Positions 35,092 to 48,800 of a stretch of DNA of 64,000 nt are shown here, in pieces. Made by a program: the position numbers and the translations under genes. Each line of letters begins with the position of its first letter. Positions within the stretch are counted from its first letter, which is position 1. Below the pieces are notes generated by a model. The model did not search any database. It was given only the letters and a program-made list of their open reading frames with translations, and was not told the DNA's origin. Where the stretch lies: contig CM018052.1 of the NCBI GenBank assembly GCA_008638375.1, positions 32,000,239 to 32,064,238 on the forward strand. Reading direction: 5' to 3'. The stretch is from Nyssa sinensis. Lineage: Eukaryota; Streptophyta; Magnoliopsida; Cornales; Nyssaceae.

Positions 35092-35600
35092 GGGTAAATT
35101 ATATTTTTAATTTAAAGATCTCTCATAAGGTTTTTAACACTTGCACTAATCTTTCTTGAGATTTCTAAAATTACACCGATCTCCTATGCTTTACTTGATA
35201 AACTACAAATACCCCTCTAATTTTTTTTCTCTTTAAAATAACAAAACTGTCCCTTTCAATTTTTATTTTTTTATTTTTTGCATTTTTTTAATTTTCACCA
35301 ATTTTTTCTAACTTTTTTTAAAAATAATTTCTTTAATATATATATAAATGAATTTAAGGTAAATAAATTATTTTTATTTTAAATAAAAATAAATGTAAGG
35401 TTTTAATATATATTTACTTGAAATTGAAAAAAAAATTAATAAAAAATTGAAAGAGACAATTTTTTCATTTTAAAAATTTGACTGAAAGAATGTATTTGTA
35501 ATTTGTGATGTAAAATAGAGGAGGTTACTGTAACTTTAAAAATTTAAAAAAATCAGTATAATTATCAAAAATTTTAGAAGAAGTTAGTATAATTTATCTC
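35092..35600. mobile_element. Fold-back/MITE-like element, copy 3
   Basis: Begins GGGTAAATTATATTTTTAA and ends AGTTAGTATAATTTATC in inverted relation, with the internal inverted phrase AGATTTCTAAAATTACACCGA matching copies 1 and 2. Flanking TATATTTT on both sides may be the target duplication, but the AT-richness makes this weak. Confidence 0.55.
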
Positions 35601-36880
35601 TATATTTTTAATATGATATATCATTATATATTACTTATGAAAATCAAATGATTGAAAATCACATCATGTGAGAATAAAAAATAACATAAAAAGACACATC
35701 CTATTAGGTATACAACTAGAGAAATAAATTAAAAATCTCTAGCACTTTTAATTTTTTTAATATAATATTTGTGCTGTACATGTTCGAAACATAAGAAAAA
35801 AAATAATTTTGTAAAGTGAACTGTATACTACACATAATAAACATTTTAATTTTTTTTTTATACTTCTCACACCTATTTTATCTGACTAAGTGTTTAATTT
35901 TAAATAGTGTATAACAACTTTAGAATTACTTGTAACCATTCTAACTCTTTTTTTTTTTTTTAATATTCACTATTAATAATAAAATTAGTCGTTATGTATT
36001 GTAGGAGTTATGATTAGTACAATATGATATTGTCAATTTATTTTACAAATTTTATAGTGGTATAATTCAATAAATGATTGAAAATACTTTCTTAAAACTA
36101 AATATTAATGTTTGTTATAAGAATTTAGTTATTAATATATAAAATTAATCTATATTTGATATAAGAATTTAAATATTAAGATAGAAAATTAATCTATTTT
36201 TCTATTAAATTTTGAAAGAATACAATTAAAAAAACTTTAAATTTAGTTATTCACTATTTTTTTAATTAATTTGAAAAAAAATAATTCAGAAAATTTTTAA
36301 AAATAAAATCAGTAATCTATATGAGATTATAGCATATAAATATTTTTTTTTATCTTGAATTTTTAATCAATATTGATATTGTACCTACATATATCTAAAT
36401 TCGTATTTTTGTTGTTTTCATTTTTCTCATTACTTTTTAAGTAAAAAATAAAAAATAAATTGTTATAATAAAAATACTTATGCTTACTCATACCAATATA
36501 TATTATATAAAAATTATTAATGACATTAAATTTTTTTAATAATAAAGAAGAGGTTAGAAACTTTGTAATAATACAATTTATATATAACACATATTTTTTG
36601 GAAAAAAAGGTTCATTAATTAATCTTGCAAACTTATATGTATGCCTTATTTTAATGCTAAAAATCAATTACTAGTATTTTTTGAGTCTTTTAAAATTATT
36701 AAATATTATAAAAAAATAAAGAAAAAAAATTATTAAACTCAATTTGTAGGTTATTCGCAGCAAACGGGGTTGAAACTTGAAAGGTCTCTGTGCACCTACC
36801 GTCTCGGAACACAATTTTGGCCTTTAAATTCACGCCGCCAAAAGAACCTGCCGAACCACGCAGACCCCATCTTTCCCGCC
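35601..36880. other. AT-rich intergenic DNA and HAL2-like promoter
   Basis: Very AT-rich up to about 36745, then a sharp rise in GC that marks the 5' UTR of the downstream gene. No other feature. Confidence 0.6.
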
Positions 36881-39800
36881 ATGGATCTCCTGCACTCAGC
36901 CATTCGATTCCCCACCTCTCGATTCATTCATCCGCACCATCCTTCCACACCTTTTCGCAACCTCTCTCGATGCTTCAGCTTCACCGCGAGGTCTCTACAC
37001 TCGATTCGTCGTACCGAACATTCTCTCGTTCGTTTCCTAATTCTAGGGTTTGTGACGTTTTTCTAAATTTGAAATTTTCAGGTCAAGCCTCCCATTTCCG
37101 GAGCAGAAAGCGAAGTACCACAAAGAACTCCGAGCAGCAGTCAATGTTGTCGAGAGAGCATGTCGTCTCTGTGTAGATGTAATTTCTTACTACATTTTTG
37201 TTATTATCTATCCTCTGAGAAAATGTAGAGAAAAATAAAAGTCCGTTAACATTCTGATTCTTAAATTCTTTCATTATTCGCGACCCACAAATAAAACCCC
37301 TACTCCTGTGAATAAAATAAAATAAAATAAATGGTTGTTTTTTTAGGTTTGCTGATGATTGCCAGGTTAAGAAGTCTTTGTTCTCTAGTGATGGAAGGAT
37401 TCTAGAAAAGAATGACCAAACTCCAGTCACGGTGGCAGATTTTGGGGTTCAGGCGCTAGTCAGCTTGGGTAATTGATGCTTTAGATTGTTTGTTTGTTTT
37501 TTCTTTCTTTTCAATTAGCTTCCTCCTTCTTAGTATAAGTTTTTAATGCATATCTTGTTGCATGAATGCCAAATTGACTTCAATTTCATCTTCAGTATTA
37601 TTTTGTATTGGACCAAGCTGTCTGTACAAAGCCAATTATTAAAAATCAATATGTTGGAACCCATAATCTATGTATACTATCAATAAGGTAACAATCAACC
37701 ATATGAAACTTAAGTCATGGATAACAACCAAACATATGATTTGATTACATGTATTGTGGCCTATCTTACACTGGCGTGAACTGAGAGAAGATAAAATCTG
37801 ATATTCAAGGATGAAATTGAAAATAACACGAGAATTAATCAACCTTCCAAGGAAAAGGGAGGCAAACTATTAATTGTATCTTTTACAACTCTATTCAATG
37901 TAAATTCTGTTATTGCTCTACTATTGCCTTGCCAATTGCTACCCGCTGTCATCACCTAGATTACTCCTTGACATCCTGACAAAGTGTATCCAATTAGATT
38001 TGTCTGAAAATTATCATCACTGTTGCACGAGTAATGCAATGTGGACCAAAATTTTTTACCTAAAGAGTTTACACAAATGAGTTGGCAGTGTTGTTTTGGT
38101 TCCTATTGGAATGTCCTACATCATCCATTTATGGTTCTTCTGTGCAGTTTATAAGGCTTTAGTTCTTTTCTTCTTAACACCTGTGTTTTAAGGAGTTGAA
38201 TGACCTGGGTTTTACAAGTGGTATCAGAGCCAGATTGGGTTAGTCTTCCGGCGTGCCGAGTGTCCGACTGTTGTGGTCTAGGGAGTGCGTTGGAATGTCC
38301 CACATTGTCCATTTATGGCCTCTCTGTGCGGTCTTTAAGGCTTTAGTTCCCCTCTACTTGACACCTGAGTTTTAAGGAGTTGAATGGACTGGGTCTTACA
38401 AGGGCTCCATATCATATCATGATGTGATATGCTGTGATAGGAAGCTAATACAACACTGCCAACTTATCTGTATTAATGTTTTTGGTAAATAAATATGGTA
38501 AGCATAGTATTACTCCTGTTGCACTAGTCATTTTTCTTTATTGTCTTCACAAACTTCTGGCAGTCTTGTACTGCTATAAAAGTTTTAGAAATGGGCACCC
38601 CTACTATACCTTTAAACTACAAGCTATAACCATGACATCACAAGACTTAAGTCAGAGAGCTAAGGGAGAGGACCAGTCCCTCAGGCACCTATATTTGGTT
38701 ACATCTCTTTTTTTCTTCATATTATGCATCTCTTTTGACCTACATAGTTGGGCAAAACAGTACTTGTTTCTCATCTTTGTCCATGCTCCTCAATTTGGAA
38801 AGGATAAACAACGGCTACCGAGCTATAACCCTATAAAACTCTGTTTCAATTGTTTTCTTTTCTCTACACATTTTTTGGTATGAACCGGGAGTTAGCTGAC
38901 CTTGCATTTTTGTTTTTGTTATGGTGACAGAGCTGAGTAAACTTTTCCCTTCTATCCCCTTGGTGGCCGAAGAGGACTCAGCATTCTTATGTTCAAGTAA
39001 TCTGGTAAATTCTGTTGTAAATGCGGTTATTGATAAAGCATGCTTCCAAGATAAACAATTGACGCAAGTTGATGTCTTGGAAGCAATTGATAGAGGGGGA
39101 AAGGATGCCTTTTCATTTGGACCTGAGCCCGCCACTTATTGGGTGAGTTTATGTTTGCTTTTGACTGTCACCTGATGAATTTGTTTCAGTTGAAAAGTTT
39201 AAAAATTCACTGTTTTTTTTTTTCTTTTAATTTTTTTTTTCTGGAATTAGTCATTTGTCTTACATACATACATATAAATGAGAAAACATTTTATTGATTA
39301 TACAAATGAAGGACATGATATAATTCAAAGGTACAAACTGATGAGTTTTTTTTTTATAAAAAACTAAACACCAAAATGCAACGCAATTCTCAATTCCCCA
39401 CCCAACCCAAACACCCCAAAATGAAAATGTGGCTCAAGAGGAAAAACAATGCCATTGTGGGTGGTAGGGATGGCCTACCATTAATGGCATTAGAAGGTGA
39501 AGTGGTTTTGGGAAGAAGGTATGAGCTAACTAGAGAAGATGGGATTCTAGGAAGGAGAGCGACCAAGTTGGATCTTATTCAAGTCTAGGGGTGTCAATTT
39601 TTAACACGACACGACAACACGACTCGAACACGACACGAAGTTAACGGGTTTGGGTTTAGCATAAACGGTTTTGGGTCATAAACAGGTTGACACGTATAAC
39701 ACGATTAATAAATAGGTCGGGTTTGTGTTTTATTAGTATCAACCCGTTTAACACGACTTAACACATTTAATTATAAAATATATTATGAGTTAAGGTAATT

Positions 39801-42800
39801 CATCTCACATCAAATATTTATCAAGGTTTTGAGATTTTTTATTTATAAAAGAGGTTTCTACTTTGATTTGGCTTATATCCAAAGTTACTAAACTTGAAAA
39901 TTATCTATACATATTAAAACATAAGTAAATTGCTCTATTTAAAAAAAAAAAAATTAAAATAAACGGGTTAAGTGTGTCGACAAGTGTAACCTGTTTAATA
40001 AATGGGTTGGGTTTGGGTTTTGAAACTTGACACGATTAGTTAATAGTGTCGGGTTTGGGTTTACATATATTTTCGAATATATATGCCTTGACACAGCCCA
40101 AACACGACACGATAACATGAATTGACACCCCTATTCAAGTCTGATGCATTGAATGCGAATAGATAAGAAGAAGATTTAGAATATCATTAATAGGATATTA
40201 ATGAAAACTTCTTTAGTGAGAGTTGGAGCTCATTAATGGCTTGTTATCTTGGCCTAGGAATCTGCCTTATTCATAGCCAAAGTCATCCCCAGAGCTTTGG
40301 CCTTTGGGCTGAAATGGTTTTTCCTTGGCCATATGTCCTCATTTTTATGCTACAAGCACAGTAACTTGTTTCTCACTTTCAACAGTCATTAATACATGTC
40401 ATAATCTCACGTGTCTAAAAAGACTAAAGTACTCCTTCATTTAATGCGAGGTATTTTGGAGAATCTTCATACCTAAGCCACGAAGTCACAAGACCCCGAG
40501 TGTCCCGAGTATGACCTATAGGCTATATAGTAGTTGTACTATAGGTATGCGTCAGACTCTTGAGAGTTTCTTGAGACTTGTCCCTAAGTCTTTGGGCATC
40601 CAAATGAAAGAATGGCAGTTCCTGGAGCTCTGCATGGAACTCAAGATCTGTGAAGTTCCTCAGGGAACTTATATCTAATGCAACTTCCTACTAGTTGGGA
40701 AATGACTACTGTCGTGGAGGATGGATCAACCTTGTTTAAGGATCTCATCTTAAGTTTTCCCATGGATCAAGACTTAGTTTTTTCATGGGGCTTATCTCGT
40801 GTGTGCACATTTGCGAGTGTCACGCTTTGTTCGTGGAGCTTTTGATTTATTTAGTTATAAGTATATCACAACTTCGATTATTGTTCAAGAGTTCTCCTCG
40901 TTGGAATGCCACGAGACACTTCGTGGAAGTTCCACTATCTAAAATCTTTAAACCATTGGTGTGTGATAGTCCATTTGTTTGCAAGGCGATCCACTTCTTT
41001 ATTTTTTATCTTTTTCATTTGCTTGTACTCCTTTCCTATTGTTAGAGAAAGATCACGAATTTCACCCATGCAATGCCCATTATCATATGCACTTTTTAAT
41101 TGTTGTGTATTTGTAGCCCTTGGGGTTGGATGAGTTGGTTAGAGGCTTGGGTAATATCCCCAAGATCCCATGTTCAACTCCACCCCAAGGCCACTTATCT
41201 ATCAAAAAAGAAAAAAAAAAAAAAGAATTGTTGTGTTTTTGTGCTCCTCATTGGTTACATGTCGCATGCTATTGTGCATGTAACTAGTTTCAACCTCCAT
41301 TGGGCCCTACAAGTCTTTATCTAACATGACATGTTTCTTGGTTTCTGGGAAACTAGCCCCCCTCTAAACAGGACGGAGAAAAAAAAAGAACATGACATGC
41401 TTACTTCCCCTCCCCCCCCCCCAAAAATATATATATATATATAAAGAGATAGAGAGAAAGAGAGTCATTAGACATGTTTACTTAGTTTGTCTTAAGCTTA
41501 TCATTTGGATATTTACTTTGTATTTATTAAGTTTATATATTGGATATAGGTACTGGATCCAATTGATGGCACACGTGGATTTGTAAAAGGTAGCGAGGCC
41601 TTATATGTGGTATGTTCTTTGTTTTTATCATTGTATTTGTAGTTCGTTTTTTTTTCTTTGGTTAGATTAAATGGTTGCTTTAGTGTTATAAATTGTCAAG
41701 TGAATCAAGTGAGATTTTGCAAGAAGAGATTGTCTACCTTAGTAACATTATCCTGTTAAGGTCTTTTTGGACATTCTTTAAATCTTAAAATATTATTTAG
41801 TTTCACTTATAAAAAAAAAAAGTAGTTTCAGGTTGAAAACAAAAAATCATGCTAAAACAGATTCAAAGATTTCAAAATTAGAGTTTTTTTTTTTTTTTTT
41901 TAATATGATAAATTGTAAGAATATGAGAAGGATAAACAAAGAATAAACAGTCTAAAAAAGGATTAGACAGACTTTAGAGGCACTGCTTTTCTTATTTTAT
42001 ACATAAACACAAATTTTCAAATATTGTTAACTTTGCTAGAAACTTTATCCGTTAAAACTACTTCCTATGATTTTTCACATCAAAAGATCATAGGTTAAAA
42101 GAGCAGTGGTCTGAACTAAGGTGTCTCAATGAATCAGTTGGCTTGCATGGCTTACAGGTTAAACTGCTCAAATCATCAAATTTAACTTACTTTCTTCGTG
42201 CAATAAAAGGATGGATCACCATGTCAGTTCTTCAACCGGCTTGGTGTTTAGAGTAAAAACCTCCATTTGAAACTTTATTGCCTTATAAGTTCCTAACTCC
42301 TAAGATGTCTAATACAAATGCTAAATCAGAATCAACTCATCAAAAATTAATTGCATCATTAGCTTGAATCCCACGATGTTATCACATGCATTTCAATCTA
42401 AATAAAACTTGGCAATTTCAATGTCATACCTAATGATCTAAATCTTAAGGTCAAATTTCTTTGAGAAAATTTTACCAATTTCCATTTAAATCTTAAATTT
42501 CACTTTTTAGGAATTTCTACATTATCCTTAATAACTCAATATTGTCTTTCCTCCCTTGTGTTTGGAATTGTATTAAGACTACATGATTAGTAGATTTTTA
42601 TTTTTACTTTTTATTAAGTCCTCTTAGCACTAGGCAGCGCCATGAGCAGTTATACGATAAGTAAATATCAATCTGAACAGAACTCATATAAGAGGATACA
42701 GAGTGTTTACTTCCAAGCATATACTCATGCAGAGGCCCCATGTCAAGATGGTGGACCACCTTTTTCTTCGTTGGCAAACAGCTTTTCTTAATGTGCTCCT

Positions 42801-45800
42801 TGCTAATCTTTTTTTTTTTTTTGGATAAATATGCTCATTGCTAATCATATAATGTTGAAATCATAGTTGTCAAATTGTCCATGCAAATCTTAGGTGAAGG
42901 AGGTGGCCTCCTGCCTAGGAAATTGCCCAACCAATAAACTTGATATAAAAGTCAGTTATTTCTTAAATTCATCTATTTCATTTCATTTATCATATTTATA
43001 TTAAACTTAATAAATTAAAATTTGAAAATATTTCTCAACCCCTTGTAAACAATAATGGATACTTAATGTATTTTCATTAATAATGAAAAATATATATTGA
43101 AATGTCTTTATAATTTGAAATATAAAAAACTATAAAAATTGGGCAACCCTATCCCCACTCCTCATTTGTCCACTTTATTATAATTATATTTTTTGGAGCA
43201 CCATTGGACAAATGGAAGTGTGAATAATAATTCCCTAAAAATAAATAAGTAAAAATATCATAGTATCAATAGAAATTATGACATATATACTTGTTGTCTT
43301 ATCTCAAATATTATAGTACACTTTAGTAAATATTAAAATAAAAATTTTCAAAGAAATTTTAAGCATACATGTGACTAAAATTAATCAACAATATAATTAA
43401 AATTTGAAACTGTCAATTACTTTCTTTTTAAGTTTATTGTTACTTTAAACGGAATTTAATTTTACAATTGAGATTAAACTCCTATGCACATGAGGTTCCC
43501 AACGAAGATATTCGTAAGTAAATAATTATAGTTTTTTATCAGTAGTTTATAAGCAAATAATGATCTAAATTAGGCAACCGTCTAAGCCGCTCGAGTGATT
43601 GCCCAATCAACTAGGAAATCACCTTTCCTAGCTTAGCCCAAGCGTTACTCGCTTAGGTGATTGAGAAAGCGTTACTTGCTTAGGTGATTAAGGTGGCCCT
43701 AGGCGCCTAGCTGGCTGCCCGCAACAATTATGGTTGAAATCACTTGTTTTATTTGATACTGTAAATTGTTGTGAAGCAATGTTCTTCTGTACATTATTTT
43801 AGAATTTAAAAGGAATGAATAGTAAGTTCAAATCCTTGGGCTCTAAAACATTCAAGGTGGAGGAAATCACTAAAGCCCATAGGACTCTTCTTCAGATCAC
43901 AGCAAGATCCTCCTATGTGGTAAGAAGGGTTCGAATGGATGGCTTAGGGTTTAGATGGATGCGCGAATATCTCGAGCTAATGGAACGCCTAAAGGAGGGG
44001 AGACAATCAGAGAGTCTTCCATGGCAGAAATAGAAACTTGAGATTATTGAAGGGATCCAATGACAAGGGCTCTTTTTGTGAGAATCGATGAGTCCTCAGG
44101 CGGAAGGAGATCTAGTGTCTACATACCAGAGTTTGATAAAGGTGGAGGATGGAATGAGGCTACCTGAGCGTTGAAAAATCTAGCGTGCTCCCTGAAAGGT
44201 TGTGATCCTGTGGTGGAGCGACCTTTAGAGAAGTGGCTAGATGAGAAACGTAGCTAGGAGGGAAGCTAAAGGTGGAAACGGGTGGTGGTAGTATGTGGTG
44301 GTTGATTATTTGTCTTGCAAATAGAGGGTAGACTACTGACATAGATGTTTAGTGGCAATGATTGGTGCGGTGGGGGAGGTGAAATTAGAAAGAGAAAGGA
44401 TGCAAAAATGGGTGGATAGATACTGGCGTGTACCAACTGGTGTGATGGTGTACGAAATGCATGGTGATTGGTTCTTGTTCGAGCTTCTGTCAATGGAAAA
44501 AGCTTCTTGAGTATGGAAAAATAGAGAGTGGGTGTTGGATCAATGGTCAGTGACATTGGATTGGTGAGCAGAAGCGGGATGCTGCTCTAGTGGAGGGTTC
44601 CTCGAATAATAGGACTCCCTCTTTTCTTGTGAAGCCCGGAGGTGTTTGAAGCCTTGGGAAATGCCTGCGGTTGGTTTGGGAGTTGCCTTGGAAAATTATT
44701 TAGAGATCTAGAGTTCCTATTAAACTGAGGGTTTTTTTTTTTTTTTGCCGTGGACAACAACATGGGGTGCTATTATGACCATGGATTATCTTTGCAAAAG
44801 GAGATTCCATTTACCAAGTCGTTGGTGTATGTGCAAAGAGGTGGAGGAAACGATTGATTATCTTTTAGTTCATTGCAAGATGGGAAGGGATGCTTGGAAC
44901 ATGACATTAATTTGTTTGGTTGCAAATGGGTTTTTCTGGCTACAGTGAAGGAGGTTCTTTTGGTTGGACATGCTCTCGGATTGGGAGGGATAGAAGAATT
45001 GTTTGGCGGATGGCTCCTTTGCATGGATTTAAATTGCGGTCGCGGGATACTAATCGGTCGCGGTCGCGGTGTAACGGTATCGAGAGTATTGGGTTATTCA
45101 TAACTGGAATCAGAAATCGCAATCGTGAATTTTTTTCAAACACTAGAAAATCTCATAAAAGTCATTAATACACATATCTTGATTACAATCATCACATTTT
45201 AATATTTTTTACTATTATTTTTTAATTTTCTAACACTTAAAAATATATATATATATATATTTATAAATAACATGCAACCAAACAAATTAATGTCATGTTC
45301 CAAGCATCCCTTGCCATCTTGCAATGAACTAAAAGATGATCAATCGTTTCCGGCTACAGTAAAGGAGGTTCTTTTGGTTGGAGATGCTCTCGGATTGGGA
45401 GGGATAGAAGAGTTGTTTGGCGGATGGCTCCTTTGCATGGATTTAAATTGCGGTCGCGGGATACTAATCGGTCGCGATGTAACGGTATCGGGAGTATTAG
45501 GTCATTTGTAACTGGAATCGGAAATCACAACCGTGAATTTTTTTAAAATACTAGCAAATCTCATAAAAGTCATTGATACACATATCTTGATTACAATCAT
45601 GACATTTTAATCTTTTTTACTATTATTTTTTAATTTTCTAACACTTAAAAACATATATATATATATTTATAAATAACACTTAAGAATATATTTTATTAAT
45701 TTATATGAATATTTTAAAGTTAAACTAATAATCATTTAATTTGAGTGGCATTGCAAAGAATAATATAAATAATAACAAAAAATAATTATAAGCATGAAAA

Positions 45801-48800
45801 TCAATTTAGTTGATTAGTTATGGAATAAAAAAAAATTAAAAAATTTTGAGACCAATAGGCCTTTTTGAGTTCGTATTGACCCGAATGTTTTGGTAACCCA
45901 TTTCGATTTTTTTTAGATTATTTTGTTAAATATCTTTCTTGTATATAAATGTTATAAAAATAGAAATCATAAGAATTCTGTAGAAAAAAAATTAAAAAAA
46001 ATGAAAATTAAAAAAAAAAAAAACATAAAATAGATGTAACAATCCCCTAACGATCTTGTAACGGCCTGTAACACCCATAACGGCCGATACGTAACGGTAT
46101 TGGTCAATACGGCTGCGAATTTTAGTAACACCAATATATCGGTCAGTATCGGTATCGGAAGGTCAAAAAACCGATACGTAACGTAACGGCCGTTATTTAA
46201 CACCATGCTCCTTTGTGCCTTTTGTGGTGTCTTTGAAGCGAAAGAAATAGAAGATTGCTTGAAGGAATTGAAATGCCTATATGGTGCTTCAAAGACTATT
46301 TTTTGGCTAAAGAGAAATACCCATTTAATCTAGATTCTATTATAGATTGTTTAGGGGATTTTGGCATTAGTTTTTGTAAAGCCGATCCTTTTTTTTTTTA
46401 ATTGTATGTTGGTGCCTCTTTCGGGCCCTTGTTTATAATATATTTTACACTTCCACCGATAAAAAAAACGTTCAAATCCTTTCAATGGATATATACATAT
46501 GCATATATATATATATATATATCTAGTAATAAATATTTTCTGTTACCCATAATCGTAGAGAGAGGGTGAATAGGGTATTTTGCAAATATTGGTTTCTTTT
46601 TGAACCTTTAAAAATGAATGCTGTAAATGCACAAGTAAATACACAATAGAGAGAGAGGGAGAGGGCAAACATAGCAATTTACAAGGTTCGAAAAACTTTC
46701 TACGTCCTCGACTCAAGCATCTCCGCTTGAGTTTTTTCACTATTGTGACCTCCTTGCAGGTGGAGATCAAACTTTTACATTGCAAATACTACAACTTTCT
46801 TATCACAGCAAAATATACCCTTTTGCCTCACTGAGTAGCACCTACCCACAACTCTCACCGCAAAGAGATGATACAATGTTGTTTACCAAAAGGTACCTCT
46901 TCAAGAGTAGATTTGGCGCAATAAAATGCTCGCTCTTTATAGATAGCTCTGATTTAAGCTCGGAGTATTTAAGATAAGTAGAACTTTTAGATCTAGATTT
47001 TTAATGTTTGGACATGTAAAGAGATAGTATAGAATGCCTTAGAGAACCTCTATTTACAGCCCTTAAAAGAATATGTTCGTTACTTTTCAAAAAGAATCAT
47101 TTCCCCCCCTTTTTGTCAGTTCAAAATTTAAATTCGCAATTGTCAGATCGACAAATTCAGTCGACTGAATCATCAACCAGTCGACTAGATTGAAGACTGG
47201 TTGACTGATTAGGTTAACTGAATTGTCTAGAGGGTTTGAGGTTCAATTGTTTAAGAACAATCAGTCGACTGGTCTTTTGGATTAGTCGACTAGTTTCGAT
47301 GTACACTGTTTTTAGCCTTTAAAAATAGTTGATTGATTTTCTTTAGAGGTTGACTGTATTGGACAGTGAGTTCAGGCTATTTTATGAAAACGGTCACTCA
47401 GTCGATCAGTTCTTAGAACTAGTCAACTGATTTGATCAATGTAAAAATAAACCTTAAGAATTAGTCGACTGGTTCCTTGAACCAGTCGATTGGTTTGGAC
47501 AGTGAATGTCTTATTGCTTATTTTTCTCAGTGTTCTTTTATCAAAACCTTTTGATTTTTTAAAACTCAAAGTATGACATTTGTTTTGTTTTGAAAAATCA
47601 TTCAAGGTTAGTTCTTAGTTGATTATTTTAAATAGTAAGAGCTTACAACTAAATGATCGATCTAATCATAAATCACCCAAAATCTAAAATAAGAAAAATA
47701 AAAGGTCTTCCCTTGACTTGTCTCGAATACTTGGGCTTGAGTGTGTCCATTTGCTTGATTCATAAGGAGAGCATTCCACTTGTTTTGATTCTTGCCTTGA
47801 AGCATGTTCTCGAGTGTAATCCTTTAGCTTGATGGATCTTGTCATTTCTTGGTCAACAATTTGCATTGTCACTTGGATAAAACATTAATCCACTTGGATA
47901 GTACTTTGTTATCATCAAAATTACTCCCTTAGTTGAAAACCTTTAGGACTAACATTTTCCTTTCCCATATTATTGGAGATCAAATATTTGCATTTCAGAA
48001 TAGAATCAATCCATCATCATGTTTGGGTGCCCTGTGGCTGTTTGGGAGCTCCTCTATGTTAGAATTTCTTGCACTTTTGTGGTGCATAAGATAGAAGGGA
48101 AAGTCCTACTGAAGGTAATTTTGCTAATAAGTACTTATCCGAAAAAAAACCGTTGCTTGCTAATATGGCTAATTGACCAGGGAATGGTTTTTCTACCTTT
48201 GGGATTTCATCACTTGAAAGAAATTTTTTTATGACCTTAGTATTTGTGATCTTACTTTCTTTGTTGGCCTTCATACTAGAATTATTTTATTTTTCTGTCA
48301 GTCTAATGTGAGCTACATAATGCATATTAGTACAAAAACAGCCTAGGCAACTGCATGCCTGTGTCATGGTCAGGCATAGAGGAATGTTGTGTGTGTGTGT
48401 AAAGAAAGAAGAAACCGGAGCCACTAGTTTCAAAAGACATAAACTGAATAACACTTGTGTATTATAACCAAAAAGTTTCAAAGTAACTTCCTTGACTGGA
48501 TTCAGCATATCTATGTAATTCTGCTTTATTACTCCTTGTTTCTCGTTTTCCTTGCTAACTATAATTTCCATTTCATATAGGCTTTTGGTTTGATGTGCAC
48601 TTTTACAATATCACTCCCTGTTTCTTGTCATCCTCATTTGGCTAAGAGCAGGCCCGCAATTTTCAGGTAGGCTTGTCTCTTGTAGTTGAAGGAGAGATTG
48701 TGTTAGGAGTTATGGGCTGCCCTAATTGGCAGGAAGATTATTTCAACAAATCCACCACTGAACTAGGGTGTGAAAACGTTTTATCTGGATCAGGAATCAT

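Larger units (their letters stand above)
39143..41549 (+). other. HAL2-like intron 4
   Basis: Holds a hAT-type MITE (39586-40133) and a SINE (41115-41225). The stretch 40140-41090 has no recognised family. Confidence 0.8.
43838..46469 (+). mobile_element. Rearranged L1-type LINE with 12-bp target duplication
   Basis: GTTCAAATCCTT lies at 43826-43837 and again at 46470-46481, directly after a short poly(A). The left part (43838-44700) holds an ORF1-like remnant (43815-44033 frame). 44690-44935 encodes the zinc-binding RT-associated domain (WTTTWGAIMTMDYLCKRR, WCMCKEVEETIDYLLVHC). The 3' end resumes at 46207 (CTCCTTTGTGCCTTTTG) after an inserted MITE. Most of the RT is deleted. It is a dead copy. 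Confidence 0.82.
41610..48666 (+). other. HAL2-like intron 5 (7.06 kb)
   Basis: Contains a MITE (42862-43732), an L1-type LINE (43838-46469) with a nested Mutator-like MITE, and a solo LTR (46541-47954). The remaining parts, 41610-42850 and 47960-48666, show no recognised feature. Confidence 0.85.

Noticed and set aside
39376..39588. 70-aa open frame next to the hAT MITE
   Set aside because: No family match; lies in HAL2-like intron 4 and ends at the MITE target site.
41115..41190. Possible tRNA gene
   Set aside because: A/B-box-like words are present, but no cloverleaf acceptor pairing is seen; poly(A) and the flanking duplication show a SINE.
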